From Gnetum montanum (Eukaryota; Streptophyta; Gnetopsida; Gnetales; Gnetaceae), in the NCBI GenBank assembly GCA_015680685.1, contig MNCI01037516.1:263429-327428 (forward strand): DNA of 64,000 bases. Reading direction: 5' to 3'. Both the position numbers and the translations under genes were made by a program. This document shows, one piece after another, positions 47,082 to 60,000 of the stretch (position 1 is its first letter; each line of letters starts with the position of its first letter). Below the pieces are notes generated by a model. That model was not told the origin of the DNA. It searched no databases and was given only the letters and a program-made list of their open reading frames with translations.

Positions 47082-48330
47082 CTAAAAGATTGAGTGTGGT
47101 TGTCCATCTAGCGAGGTGTTTGTTGAGTTGGCTGGCTTGGGCTCATGGAAAGGTTTCAATTTTTGAATGTTAACTAATTGCTTCTTATCTAGGCTATCAG
47201 GCTTATAGATAATCATGGCCCCAAATGGAAAATTCTCATCAATAATGTAAGGTCCTTCCCATAATGTTTGAAATTTGGTTCGTTGAGGTATGTGTGCAAG
47301 ATTCCAGTAGAGAACCATGTCTCTTGGTTGAAACTTGACTATTCTTATTTTGAGGTCATGAAATTTCTTGTTGAATGCCTTATGCATTTCATTGGATGAT
47401 AGGGCCATTACTAATTTTCATCTAGCAAGTTGAGGTTTATTGATCATTCTTTTTGTGCTAGACTTAGATCCATGTCAGGGTCATAGGATATAGAGAGTGT
47501 ACAGAGCTCAGATTGGATGGGTGGTGTTGGTAGTTTTTCATACATGAGCTCATAGGGAGAATAACCTATGGGAAGCCTCCATGTGAAGCGATAGGCCCAA
47601 AGTGCATCATTTAATTTGGTGCTCCAATCTCTTCGGTATTTGCTAAATAGTGCATGTTAGAATTTTTGTAATCACCTAATTAGTGACCTCAACTTGATCA
47701 TTGGCTTGAGGATGATAAGGTGTTATGAGTTTGTGCTCAACCCCCAAGCACTACATAAGTTTTTGAAAAATGGCACATGTGAAATGAGTTCCATTGTTAG
47801 AAATTAATGCACGAGGCACACCAAACCTATTTATGATATTCTGTTGTACAAATTGAGTAGTAGTAGTGGATGTATAGTTGGTGACAACTACTGCCTCTAC
47901 ACACTTAGTGTAATAGTCAACCACGATTATTATATATGCCTTTCCATTTGACAAAGGTACGATGGGACCCATAAAGTCAATGTCCCAAATATCAAATGGC
48001 TTGAGAGGTTGAATCCATTGTTGTGGCCTCTCCATTTGAGCTTTCATTCCACCATCCCTCTACAAAGATTACAAGTGCAGATGAATTGGTATGCATCCCT
48101 AAAGATTGTTGGCCAGTAATATCCTTCCATGAGGATTTTGATAGCCGTGCATCTCCTAATGTAATGGCCCCCACAAGGGCCTTCATGAGAGTCTTGGAGA
48201 ATGTGTAATTAATCCTAGTTAGGAACAAAATAGTGTACTAGGCCATTGGAACATACTTTATAAACATTCCCATTAATTTCCATGAAATGCTTAACCTAGT
48301 GAAGAAATTGTTGTTTCTTCCTAGTGTCTA
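47082..48330 (-). pseudogene. E3 integrase, decayed
   Basis: 48047-47751 is open: FDIWDIDFMGPI with the first catalytic Asp, VVDYYTKCVEA, and FGVPRALISNNGTHF where the second catalytic Asp is Asn. The C-terminal tail 47408-47082 is open: KFQPRDMVLYWN, FQTLWEGPYIIDENF and a stop at 47082. The catalytic Glu region (about 47700-47650) is broken. Confidence 0.82.
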
Positions 48331-48399
48331 GCCCTTGCAGCAGTTCCTGCTTGAGTAAATAAGTGAGAATGGTGTCATACCATTTTAGTTTATTAGGAA

Positions 48400-50049
48400 T
48401 TTATGCATTAATAGCCCCTACAAGGATAAATTTATCAGAAAATTGATCAGATAAGGGACTTTCTTTCTCATTGTTATCCCATCTTAGTTGTGATAAGTGG
48501 TCAACAACCACATTTTTCACATCCTTTTGATCTACCATTGTGAGATTGAACTCTTGTAAAATCACAAGCCACCATATGACACAGGGGCTCATCGTTGGTT
48601 TATTTATTAGAAACTAGATGGTACTATGATCTGTGTGCACAAACACTTTATATAACCAAGCACATAGTGCCTAAACTTTTCTAAGGCAAACACCACCACT
48701 ATCAACTTCTTTTCTGTAGTGGTGTAATTTAGCTATGCACATGTGATACTTTGACTTGTGCAATGAATGTAATATGGATATTTTTGATTATCCAGCTACG
48801 TAAATACTAACCCCAAAGAATACTTTGATGCATCAGTCATCACATGAAACAACCTAGACCAATCAAGAGCTTGTAGAATTGGGGCTTCAACAAGCTTCTA
48901 CTTTAGTTGTCAAAATTTTGTTTCACATGTAGGGTACAAAAAAATAATGCATCTTTCTTTGTTAATTTAACCAACAACTTGGTGATTTTGGAAAAATTCT
49001 TGATAAAGCACCGGTAGTAGCTAGTATGATCAAGGAATGACCACACTTCTTTAACTATTTTTGATTGACAAGTTATTTCTTGAATGACCCTTATTTTTTT
49101 AGGGTCCACCTTGATTCCTACTTTTGATATATGATGCCCCAAGACTATGCCTTCTTAGAGCATAAGATGACCCTTTTGCCAATTGAGCCAAAGGTTTGTT
49201 TTGACACATCTCCTCAACACTTGCTCAAGACTATCCAAGGCTTGCTCGAATGTAGCTGCATAGGTAGAAAAGTCATCCATGAAGACTTCTACCTAACTAC
49301 CAATTTGTTGTTAGAAAATGCTAAAAACTAATCATTGGAATATAGTTGGGGCATTACATAGACCAAATGGCATCTGATGATAAGAAAAGGTTCCCTAGGG
49401 ACTTGTGAAAGTCATCTTCACCTGTTCCTTTGGTGCGATAAAAATTTGGTTATAGCCACTATAACCATCCAAAAAGCTATAATAGCTATGCCCAAAAATG
49501 GTGTCCAGCACTTAATCAAAAAAGGCAACAAAAAATGATTTTTAAAAGTTACCATGTTCAGTAGCTAGAAGTCAATGCACACTCACCATTTGCCTCCTTT
49601 CTTAGGCATGATCATGAGTGGACTAACCCACTCATTATCTGCAATAAGGTAGATGAATCCCACCTTGAGGAGTTGTTCAATCTTCTTTTTGACAATCTAC
49701 ATTAATTTGGGATTCATATGCTGCTGTAGCTATCATTTCAACTTAACAGTATGATCAGTGTATATCCAGTGCTCGCATATTCTTAGATTTATTATAGTGA
49801 GCTCAAAATATGATTAGGCAAAGGTTACTGACCATTTTTCTATAACCTTCATTAACATCTTCTTTTGTTCTATAGTAAACTTGGCATTAATAATGACTAG
49901 TCTTCCATTTTTCAGGAATACATACTCCATTCTAGTTGGTAATGTCTTTAATTCAAGGGGTTCTTATTTGAAATTTTCAGGAATCTCTAACTCTTCCAAA
50001 TTGATATCATCATTTACTCCCTTAGAGATCTGGTGATGAACTTGCTCAA
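48400..50049 (-). pseudogene. E3 reverse transcriptase-RNase H, decayed
   Basis: Connector EPLELKTLP near 49960; SFLDGYSGYNQIFIAP (49480-49435); MPFGLCNAP (49370-49345); FMDDFS with both catalytic Asp intact (DD at 49272-49277); GIVLGHHISKVGIKVDPKK (49155-49100) and FLDHTSYYRCFIKNFSKI (49035-48980). The RNase H part to 48400 is interrupted by several stops. The core is better preserved than in E1. Confidence 0.82.
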
Positions 50050-50729
50050 GTTCATCCATGCTTACAACATATTCATACATTAGGCCTTTAGTAGGTTCCA
50101 TGCATAATGTACTGATGCTAGAATCAGCTATCAACCATTGGGTGCTTTCTTGTTTTATTGCAGCTATGTATAGACATCCTTGGATTTTAGCTTCTAGTGC
50201 ACATTACTTGCATGTAGAGATAGATATTCACTTTACTAACCATAGCTTCTACACACAATGGTACCCTAAATTGTTGTACGCAATACATGAAATCCTTTTC
50301 TTCTTGATCTTTCTAAATTCATTTTCTTTAGATATCTCTAAGGAAATATCTCTAATGCTCATTTTGGCATCAACAGTGCTTAACCACACCCTTCCCATAA
50401 TAATTAGGAAGTCCCCCTTACAATTCTCTACTTTGATTACTAGGAAGTTAAGAGGATATGACCACCCATAAACAGTGTTCATGATGTCTTCTACAAGTCC
50501 TAATGGAATAGTGATGGACTAGTCTACCAATTCCAACCAGATGTTACTCTTATTCATGGAAGGAAGGGTCCACATCATGTACATCTCATGTGAGATTAGA
50601 TTAACACTAGAACCAGAGTTAAGAAGAGCTTTACAATGCTCATTCTTAGCAATTTGAAAATATACTAGGGGATTCCTAGGATTAGCTAACTTCCTGGGCA
50701 GGTTACAGACTCAAATCTAATCAGATATA
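50050..50729 (-). pseudogene. E3 aspartic protease region, decayed
   Basis: KALLNSGSSVNLIS at about 50640-50600 has Asn for the catalytic Asp of D-S-G, and LIIMGRVWLSTVDAKMSI (50430-50350) is the ILGRPFL-type block. 50482-50249 is open. The block ends with MDELEQVHH near 50060, which is also where E1 resumes after its deletion. Confidence 0.75.
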
Positions 50730-53239
50730 GCATGCATCAATGTTACAATATGGATTTGAGAGGAATTTTAGTTTGAAGGGGACTAAAAATAAAAGTGAGG
50801 TAGAGGAAGGTAAAGAAGTAGGACTACCAACCACTGATGTTTTTGAGGGCTTTGGTGAACTACAAGGTTGGAAGAAGGATCTTTTCTTTGATCGTGATTG
50901 TAACTTACTTATTTGGTTAATTGATTGCAAATTAACTACCCTTGTAGCATTTCTTTGCTATGGTTGGGTAGGTAATTCACCTTGTATGGATGGAGTAGGT
51001 GGTAGCTATGCAGGAGATGGAGGAGTAGGTGTAGAAACAGGAGCATGAGGATAGCAAGTGGCATTCCTCCTTAGATAGGGTAGTTGGTACACTTCAATAG
51101 GGTAGTGGTGAGGTTGGTAAGTGGTAACATGACTAGAGGAGTCCCATGGATATGAAGGTTGATGAACATAATAACCATAGGGGTCTGGTTGCTAGTAAGG
51201 GCACTACTGTCTTAGAGGTGCAAATGCCCACAATTGTGATTGCTACCACTACTAGTACAATTCGTAAGGTTACCATGGAGTTCCACTTGGATAGTACTGC
51301 TGTGGTTGATGGAATTGTCAAGAGTTTCCTTGTGGATAAGGAAATCTTTTAGGTGCTTGCCTTTGTGCAAGTTGTGGATGTAAGGCATACACCCCAAATT
51401 CTTGCAAGTGTGATACAATTGGACAACATCCCTTGGGATGTTCATACAAGTAGACGTCACACCTACCATCATCATTTGAGTCACTAACTGCAACCATCTC
51501 TATCGTAGCCATCTTACCCTTACCCTTGGATATGACACATTTAGCTTCATTATGTCTTTGGTGCTCACACTCATCACTTTGCTTCTTGGACTTTTCAGCA
51601 ATTTTTAAGATAGCTTGAAACCTATTATCCATAGAGTCCTATAATTGATCAACCTTAGCTATGATTTCATATTGGAATTTTGGAGTGGCAAGGTTTTCTG
51701 ATTAGCCACCTCATCTCTGGCTAACTCATCCTCACTATCACAAAATAGAATCCCCTTTATGAGAATAGAAGGATCCCTATTGTATTCCTCTACACTTTCT
51801 TGCTTTCTCAATTCTCCCTTCTTCTTAGCTACTTACTCAATTAACTTTTCGATCCGATGGGCACTTAACTCTATAAATCTTCCTTAGGAATAGATGCCAA
51901 GGATCTTCCTTATTTCATACCACAACCCATCTATGATATGGAAAAGTTGATCAAGCTGAGAGTATCCATGGCCGAGACACTTATGCAACAGAGAGTAGTA
52001 TTGGCCAATAGTGGCATGCAAGGGCTCATGGTTTTCTTGTTTCTACCCTTGGATATGCTTCCTTAGATTGAATACTCAGGAGTATGGTTGATATTTTTCA
52101 TTGAAAAATACCAATATTTTACTCCATTATCAGATTGATTCTGGCTCTAAGGACCAATACCAATTTTCTACTACCTTAATGAGTGTCCTTGGAAATAGTT
52201 TCAACTTCTACTAGTCATTCTCAATATTTTACAAGACACATGCATCCTAGAAGGCTTGGAGATGATTTTGCATATTAGCATCATAGCCTCCTTCAAACCA
52301 AGGGATGTTCATTTCCAACCTCTTTCTTCTACTATCCTTTATGTGCCTTGTTGGAATCCTCATGGCCTCTACAATCTGAGTGGCAAGTAGAGGTTCATCA
52401 AGACCATGGAGATGGTTCCTACGATGTTCTTTACTCACCCTTCTTTCATGGCAGTGGATCTCCCTGAATTTCCCACACCTTTAATCATGACCATCCCAAC
52501 AATCCCTTTTGTTGTTTTGGTCCCATTGGTCACCTCCATCATGGTCATTTCCTCTGTGGTCATAATTTGAGCCAAATGAAAAAGAAGAAGACAATGAAGC
52601 AAAAGAGAAAGAAGAACTTGCATCGTGTTGATGCCTATCACCATTTCTTCGATGATCATGACCACGATTGCAATCGTGACCTCCATTTGCCCCCTTATAA
52701 TGACTTGCTCCTTCAGCTCCATTTTTGTCATTCAATCTATTTTAACTAGAACCTATATTATGAATTATGTATTGCACATTCTGGTTGAGGGCCCCTTGAC
52801 CAAAATTAAAGAGGGGAGTATCACTAAAGAAAAATCCCCTAGAGAAGTATTTTCTTTCATCCAATGGGCCAAGTGGAGGTGGAAAGGTGTTCAACCCCTT
52901 TCCCTTCACACGCTTGTGTTGGTGCTCCAATTAATGATCCCTTAACCTTTGTGCTTTAGTGGGATGATAAGCCCTTGAATTGGGATCTCACATCTTGTAT
53001 ACCCCGTGAAGATGTTAAAGTCCATGTCATGCAAGATTTAGCTAGATCATAACTGGAATAGATTGATCCAATGGCAATACAATGTTTCCTTTCATGTCTC
53101 ACCACCATAGTATTTCATCTTGATGTAAGATGAAGGTGAAGTCTAGCACATACTCATTGGGATGAGCACATACCACCTAGTATTGCTAAGGCACATGGTC
53201 TACCTTAGGTGGAGGTAGACTCTTGTGAGAAGAAGACAT
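50730..53239 (-). pseudogene. E3 gag, decayed
   Basis: Starts MSSSHKSLPPPK at 53239. Open pieces include 52438-52247 (ATQIVEAMRIPTRHIKDSRR, equivalent to E1 4245-4360) and 51632-51318 (DNRFQAILKIAEKSKKQ, then CDVYLYEHPKGCCP). The Cys-rich motif has lost its second Cys (Tyr). A Pro/Tyr/Gln-rich tail follows. Stops and shifts throughout. Confidence 0.75.
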
Positions 53240-53385
53240 TTTATGTTAATGAATTTATATGTAGTGTGTAGTTAAGATTTAATTTAGTTATAATAATAAA
53301 TTTTTTTGTAAGATTTGATCCTTAGGGTTCAAACAATGAGGTTACTAAGCTTCACTAAGTTTAGATAATGCACATAGAACTAAAG

Positions 53386-53404
53386 TCCCCAACAATGGTG
53401 CCAA
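53386..53404 (-). promoter_or_regulatory. E3 primer binding site
   Basis: ttggcaccattgttgggga on the minus strand, immediately after the 5' LTR. It is the best preserved of the three Asp-tRNA-type sites in the window. Confidence 0.85.
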
Positions 53405-54260
53405 TGATAAGTGGCAAGGTACCCCTACACCCAACCATATGAATATGAGTGTGTATGCGCAATTCAGTTGAATTCCACAGACTTTAGTTACCAAGTAAGC
53501 TAGAGCTAAATGATGAGTTCATGTTGTCCATTTGTTGTCTTCCCAGTCCCACTTGTGAAATGTAGATGTATTGTTAAGTGTGACTGAGGCATAAGATTTT
53601 TATTAATTTTTGTTTTATCAATTTTCTTGCCTAAAATAAGAATAAAAGTAATAGTAATTAAGTGCTAAGTAAACTATTGTCTAGTCTAGCCTAACACAAG
53701 TAACTATCCTCATTTCTCGGACACATCCTGAACTTTGTGTAAACATGCTAGGTTGTCAAACACTAATCATTTTTGAGCTACCAAGTGTCACACGTATGTT
53801 CGAAGGGTCGTGCTTATGTATTTTAATTATTTGCTTAACTAATCAAAATTAATTGCTAAATGAATGACAATAAACGTAAATTTCATGAAATCACAATATA
53901 TATATAAATGCATAAGAAAGAAAGTCTTTAAGTGCTAAAAGGTGAATCAAAGAGCTTGTCTTTATTGCCAACACAATGGTGTGTTCAGGTACATCAATGC
54001 TTGAATAAAGATCCTATTACACTTAGACCTCTTGCTATGAGCAATTGGAAAATATTCTAACTCTCAAATGAACAAACTGCAATAGTTTTGCTATTGACTA
54101 CGAAAACTACTCCTGAATTATGTGCCCAACGGCTATATTTATAGGCTTGGGAGTAACCCTATGATATCGAATGCCCGATATTGTATCTTGGACCATGATA
54201 TCCTATACTCGATATCATGACCACTCCAATATCAAATCTTAAGTAAAATATGATTCATCA
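53405..54260 (-). repeat. E3 5' LTR
   Basis: 856 bp. On the minus strand it runs from TGATGAATCA to CACTTATCA. TATAAATA box at about 54135-54143 on the minus strand. Confidence 0.88.
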
Positions 54261-54265
54261 ACTGC

Positions 54266-54999
54266 CCATGGTGCTGCCCTTCTTTCCCATTGTCATCATG
54301 CTCTGCCACTATAGTTTGTCATGTTGTCGATGAAACCCTCCTCAGCCTACTCCACACTATCATCGACTGTGCCACCTCAACCTATAAAAAAGTCTATGGT
54401 GTTGTGGTGTGCAAGGGCAACGTGGACCCATTGGAACCATGTAGGTCAAGGGCCTAGCAACCTAACAATTGGGGTCATGCTACCATTACACATCATACAA
54501 CCTTGATCATTGTAGAAACTAGAAATGATCAGCCTACCTCAGTGAGTGTTTCTCAATCCTAAGGCTTCCTCTATTGCCACTGCCACTGGGGTAAACAAAA
54601 AAAATGAAAAGTTTCCACAAAGTCATGGTCTTGTAAGGGCAATGCATACCCATTGAAGACCATGTAGGTTAAGGGCCCAACAACCCCACAACCAGGGCCA
54701 CACCACTGTTTTGTGCGACATAATCCTTACGCACTATAACAACTTTCACTTCTCTTCCCTATGCCTAAATCCTACCAATCAATGAATTCCTCAAAATATT
54801 TTTTTTAGCAAGTTCTTGAAACTACCAAAATAGAACTAATATCAAATTTCAATACAAAACTCTTATCAGCATCCTATGTGACAAGATGTTGCTTTTGGAG
54901 ACTTATTGAACTTGAAGGTCTACTAGAGGCCTAAGGTGCACATTAAGGTCGTTGGTGAAGGTGAAGTAAGTCTATTCTAAATCAGGTCCTCTTAGCACT
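54266..54999. other. Flank of E3 with a degenerate duplication
   Basis: 54405-54495 resembles 54625-54725 (gcaagggcaa, accatgtaggt, aagggcc, aacaa blocks), period about 225 bp. No gene is seen. Confidence 0.45.
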
Positions 55000-55249
55000 C
55001 TCCTATCATCCACTATGGCTTCAGATAGGAATGTTTTAGGTACCTCTACCTCTTACACTCATTAGTTATCTTACAACTGTAATGCTCCATTGTGTTCATC
55101 GTTACCTCTACTTCCAAAGTAAACAAAGATATATCCTCTTAATAGTTTAAACCCATTCAATCATTTCAATATATGCACTTTACCAAGTGTGATCTTGAGA
55201 TTTTAGGATATGTCTTATGCTTGGTCTCACTTTCATTTTTTGCCCTAAA

Positions 55250-56300
55250 GAAGGTTCAAGAATAGAAAAGTAAAGGATATACTTATATACACATGCCTGA
55301 ACTTAATATCCACATTCATTCTCATTTCAACTATAGATTGAGGAATCCATACTGGATCACTTTAGTGGATAAATGTTTCAAAAAATTTAAAGATGCAATC
55401 ATAACTGAAGCCAAGGAATGCTTAGAAACTAATGCTCTGATAGTAACACTTCCAAATTTCACACTTTCCTTGAGAGATAAGAATCTATATGACTCCCTTA
55501 TGCTTATAGCCTATATACCAGTAGATATGCACTATGGTAGTGTTTATGCTATGATAGGAACTAGATTATGCTTTAAATTACTTTCTAGTATTGGTATAAA
55601 AACTTTACTTCCATTTGGTAAGCAAGTTGTATTAGTAGGTTTGACAAACATAGAATATTGGTCTAAAATAAACATAGAAGATCTTCTGATACATACACTC
55701 TATCCATAGATAGATGATACATTAGAATATTTCTATGATTTTATTTATTCATGTAGAATAGGAAGTTTAGGTAAATGAAGGTATAAAGTAAATCTTAAAA
55801 TAGCTAGGTTAACAAAACTTGATCAATTTTATCTTGATCTTCCAAAATAAGGTAGTAGATCGATACTCCCTGCACTTCCAAATCCTACTAGTCCAATTCC
55901 TTCATGAAGATCCTTTAGGTTAAGTTAACCAAAACCAAAACCAAAACCTAAACTAGAACAAAAGATGAGATCTTTATTTAAAGAATTAGGAATCACTATG
56001 GATGTGAACAAAATACTATGAAAACCTTCTACATCATCCTTTGTCACCACAACTAAAAATATTGACAAACAAGAGGAATATCCAAAGGGAAAACAAACAA
56101 TCCATAGAACTAAACCAAAAGAATCTAGTTCATAAAAAAAATCCTAATTCAACCATAGATCCATCTTGTATCCATCCTTCTACCATTAAACATGGAAATG
56201 ATTATCATTATGTAGAATGTGATGCATTATTAAAAATACATATGAATAGAGCTAATGCTAGTTTTGATGATGAGTTTGACAAAGAGCATAGCTTTACATA
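55250..56300 (+). pseudogene. Pararetrovirus N-terminal region, putative movement protein
   Basis: 55293-55709 is an open piece (138 codons). The reading also extends upstream of the ATG and resumes after stops to about 56300, where a Lys/Pro-rich linker (PKPKPK) occurs. Assignment as movement protein rests on its position before the coat-like region; no signature residue was verified. A plain polyprotein N-terminus is the alternative. Confidence 0.45.
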
Positions 56301-56859
56301 GAAACAACCAAAAGTGAAAGATGCTTTTGCTATAAATTCAACAAAACAACAAAAAGAGATAGCCCATATAATGTACCAAAAGCTTAGTATACAACCACCT
56401 GTAGATATAATAAAATTATAGAATTAGACTAAATCTAGGTGATCAGGTTTAATGTATACATCTAGGAAATGCCTTAATGAAGTAGTTAAAACTCAAAAGA
56501 ACACCAACAACATTGGGTTCCCAAAGTAAGAACACCAACAAATCCAGATAAATGTTTTGAGTTAATCCCTAACTATAGCACAAATTTAGACTCTCCACCT
56601 CACATTAAATTATCATAGCCTCACTCAAAAAAAACACTTGCATAGAAGGATACAAGAAAAATGATAAAGGCCAATGAAGGTTCTTTTTAGGTCATGGATT
56701 ATAAAGATCAAGAAGAGGAACAAATAGTTGTTGTTGTTGTTGTTACTAATCCTAAGGAATATTCAAAAGTATCCTCTAAGTTGTTGAGTGAAAATGTATC
56801 AAAGTACTACATGGATAAACTTAGTCCTATTAAATGACAAAAGATCATAGACAAGATCA

Positions 56860-57620
56860 ATGGATCTATTGCTAGACAAGTCATTCTAAATCAATGCAAT
56901 CCAAAATTATGTGTTTAATTTCCTAGGAAACTTAAGGAGATGGTGGAATCAAATAGAATCTAATATCAGAATACAATTATTAAACGAGCCTTCTATTTTT
57001 TTTATTAGTGCTATAACTAAGGAAATTATTGGTGATAAAATAGATTATGATGACAACTACTGTGAAAGATTCTTTAAGGTAAAATTAGATAATATACAAA
57101 ATTTAGATACATTTTTAGATATCATGGAAGAATGGCACTATAGAGGTAAACTAACTTATGATAGATCGACTAAAGAACATCTACTAGGAGCAATGTTGCC
57201 ATCACTTAATGATAAATATCAATAAGAGCTTCATACATATGGTAAATCTATAGATAATATGAGTTTCAATGCAATTAGATAGTTTATAGATAATACTAAT
57301 AAAAGTATATGTCATGATATACGTGCTTAGAAAGAATTGAAACATATAGAACATAGATTAGGAAAATCTTATTACCAAAAAATATGTCTAGACACTTATG
57401 GCATTAAGAAATCTAAAGCTAAGTAGCATAAAAAGTCTCAATGTTAAAGATCAAGACCATAAAAGCAATTATGACCTAAATACAAAAATAGAACTTCTAG
57501 AAAAGTATTTAAGGGAATGTTCAAAAGATGAAAGAACAAATTAAGAAAATTTGACATCCATTGTAACCTTTTCCAAGATAACCACTTTGATAAAGATTGT
57601 GCAAAGAAGAACTAGTATCC
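56860..57620 (+). pseudogene. Pararetrovirus coat-protein-like region, decayed
   Basis: 56911-57225 is open and begins FNFLGNLRRWW, resembling the L-G-x-x-x-x-WW block of caulimovirid capsid proteins. A basic stretch follows, then a knuckle-like motif near 57560-57600 (CNLFQDNHFDKDC) in which the second Cys of CCHC is Phe and the spacing is one residue short. Confidence 0.6.
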
Positions 57621-58384
57621 TAGGAAAGAGAATTTTATATAGCATCATAATCTCTCTAAATAATATTATGATTATGTTGTTAATGAAAATACAACCTTTG
57701 AACCTAGTAAAATTCTAATAGAATCTGATGAATATTTTGATTATATTATTAGTGATTTGTATTATGACCTAGACAAATCTATTTCTAGTGGGGATGAGAA
57801 TAGTGATGGGTATTATATTTTTTCTATGAATAGATTAGAAGCAACAATTACAGAATCTGTTAATCCTATAGAATGAGATCCATTTATATTATGATTAAAA
57901 AATAATTAGATAAATTACATAAAGAAATAACTAAAATACTTGTTAGTGGTATACATCATATTATGGCTCTTAAGAAACATATAAGAGAAAAAGAACAAGA
58001 ACTCAACAAGCAATAAATGATGATTAAAGAAAGAGGGTTTAAATAACCTGATTCCAAATCATAACATGAATGTGGAGGAGAAGAAGGAGGAGAAGAAGAA
58101 AGATTCTTTGAAGAAGATAAAATAGGAGAACCTTTTTAACCATTCCAGCCACCAAGACTCAATGAGTCCATATTACATCTACATTGAATCAAGCAACTCC
58201 ATAAGTTCATACAAATGGAAACCTAAGAAATTGAAGAACTTGAGTGGATAACAGAAATCTACCAACACCAATAATATCAAGCTAAAACATAAGCCATGCC
58301 AATCCATTTAGTCAGCACTAACTCTTAGGTAATAACTACTTTACCTATCTATACATTCTTTATTAAAATTAAACATTATAAATT
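57621..58384 (+). other. Pararetrovirus linker
   Basis: Broken frames rich in Asp, Ser and Glu, then a Lys/Glu-rich coiled-coil-like piece near 57960-58015 (REKEQELNKQ) and a purine-rich (GAA/GGA) stretch at 58070-58125. No domain is recognised. Confidence 0.4.
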
Positions 58385-58690
58385 TCTTTTGTAGAAGTAC
58401 TAATTGGTTTAGGAGCTAAAGTATCCATTACCGAGTGGCATGTCATCCCATCACACTTACAAGAAAAGACATCAAAAAACTATATTAGGTTCAATACACA
58501 AAAATGGTCAATGAACATAAGGTAACTACTCTTATTAAATTACTAAGTAGAATAATTATTTATATCATAGTATTACACTATGAAATGAAATCTTATGACC
58601 TACTAATAGGGACTGATAGCCTAGGATTGTTAGAAGGATATACTATAGGTTGAACATATAGGATGAAAATGGACTAGTCCTCTCATAAAA
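58385..58690 (+). pseudogene. Pararetrovirus protease remnant
   Basis: VLIGLGAKVSI (about 58393-58425) stands where LIDTGA is expected, so the catalytic Asp-Thr is lost. SYDLLIGTDSLGLL (58590-58630) is the downstream protease block. Confidence 0.6.
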
Positions 58691-58699
58691 AAATGACAA

Positions 58700-59255
58700 T
58701 AGCGCAAAGCTTTATACAATTTTTAGGATTATATATAAATAATGTTATACTTGCATTATAGCCACATATTCTAAAATGCTTTAAGAAATTTTTGGATGAA
58801 ATCCAAGACAAAACACAACTACAATGATTCCTTCGTTGTGTAAATTATTTATCTAGATTCTATAAACTTTTAGCTAGAGATAAAAAATTATTGAATGAGA
58901 AATTAGGAGAAAATCCTCCTCCTTGGACAAAAAAAACACTTTAACAATTATCACAATCAAGCAGTAGTGCAACAATCTTCCAAGGTTACAACTTTCCATT
59001 GATGGTAAGCTCATCTTAGAAATAGATAATTCTCATGAGTTTTTGGATGCCACTCTAATAAAACAAAAAGATAATGTCATTCACATTTTTCAATACTCTA
59101 GTAAATTCAATGGTGCCCACAAGAATTACCATAGTACTCAAAAAGAACTTTTTGCTATCATTAAAGGAATTGAAAATTTAAGGTTGTTTTTACAAAATGT
59201 ACATTTTATTATGTGTAGAGATTTAAACCATTTTGACAAATACTTAAGTGGTTAA
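58700..59255 (+). pseudogene. Pararetrovirus RT tail and RNase H; RT core missing
   Basis: FIQFLGLYINN near 58718-58745 is the block that follows the YxDD motif in pararetroviral RT; PHI, LRCVNYLSRFYKLLA and a PPWTKK segment follow. RNase H begins LEIDNSHEF (59015) and 59043-59255 is open, with YSSKFNGAHKNYHS, KELFAI and RDLNHF carrying acidic catalytic positions. No sequence for the finger/palm portion or the YxDD box is present between the protease remnant and 58700. Confidence 0.65.
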
Positions 59256-59559
59256 GTAAATTTTCTCATAATATGTTAATTAGATGGGCATTATAATAAG
59301 CTAATATTGATTTTATTATTGAGTATATTAATGGAATGCATAATAGCCTAGCTAACTTCCTAACAAAAGAGTATCAACTCTCTTAATTTCAACATTTTAT
59401 GTTTTATGTTTTATGTAAAGATCCTTTAATAAGAGATGTCTGGACTCTTATATCTTACCATCATCTTTGATATTGCAATAGAAATAAGTTTTATATGACA
59501 ACTCTCATCCAATAATCCTTCAAAGATGAATGAAAGTGAAATCTTGATTGGTACATTAG

Positions 59560-60000
59560 ACATCTATAGATTGTAACAAAATCCAAGGTAATGGTATACA
59601 TATTTGAAGCAAGGTTTGGGGATTCATATCATAGAAATATCAAGGTATCCACTCATATGAAGCTTCACTGCTTATCCCTGCCATCTTCTAAACATATATT
59701 TACTTGGATTTGTTACCAGCCTAGCCGCTTTCATGTGTATAAAATAGAGTTTAATCTATGGATACTCCCAAATGAAACCTACTAGTCATGGTGGTGTCAA
59801 TTTGGCCATACTCATTATCACCCATCATACCCTAACTAGTTAAATGAGTGTCACAATGAACCTAATGGAGACTATTTGTTTTATGAGAATCTCCAGGAAA
59901 GATCTTTTCATATACAAATATGGTTAACCTCCATCCTTCCTAGTGATCTCCCATATATCTAGATCTCTAGATTGGAATGCCCCTTACAAGTATTCTTTCT
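59560..60000 (+). pseudogene. Unknown frame downstream of pararetroviral RNase H
   Basis: 59591-59785 is open and the reading continues past a stop to about 60000 (WWCQFGHTHYHPSYPN, GDYLFYENLQERSFHIQIW). Its aromatic-rich composition looks coding rather than random. I do not recognise it. It could be a further viral ORF or the remnant of adjacent DNA. Confidence 0.35.

Larger units (their letters stand above)
44225..54260 (-). mobile_element. E3: Athila-like Ty3/gypsy LTR retrotransposon
   Basis: A 10.0-kb element. The 5' LTR is 53405-54260, the 3' LTR 44225-45070; flanks are ACTAC (44220-44224) and ACTGC (54261-54265), a 4/5 target duplication. Order on the minus strand: LTR, PBS, gag, PR, RT, RNase H, INT, about 2 kb non-coding, PPT, LTR. 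It is the same family group as E1 but lacks the third ORF and keeps the protease region. Frames contain stops, fewer in pol than in E1. Confidence 0.88.
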
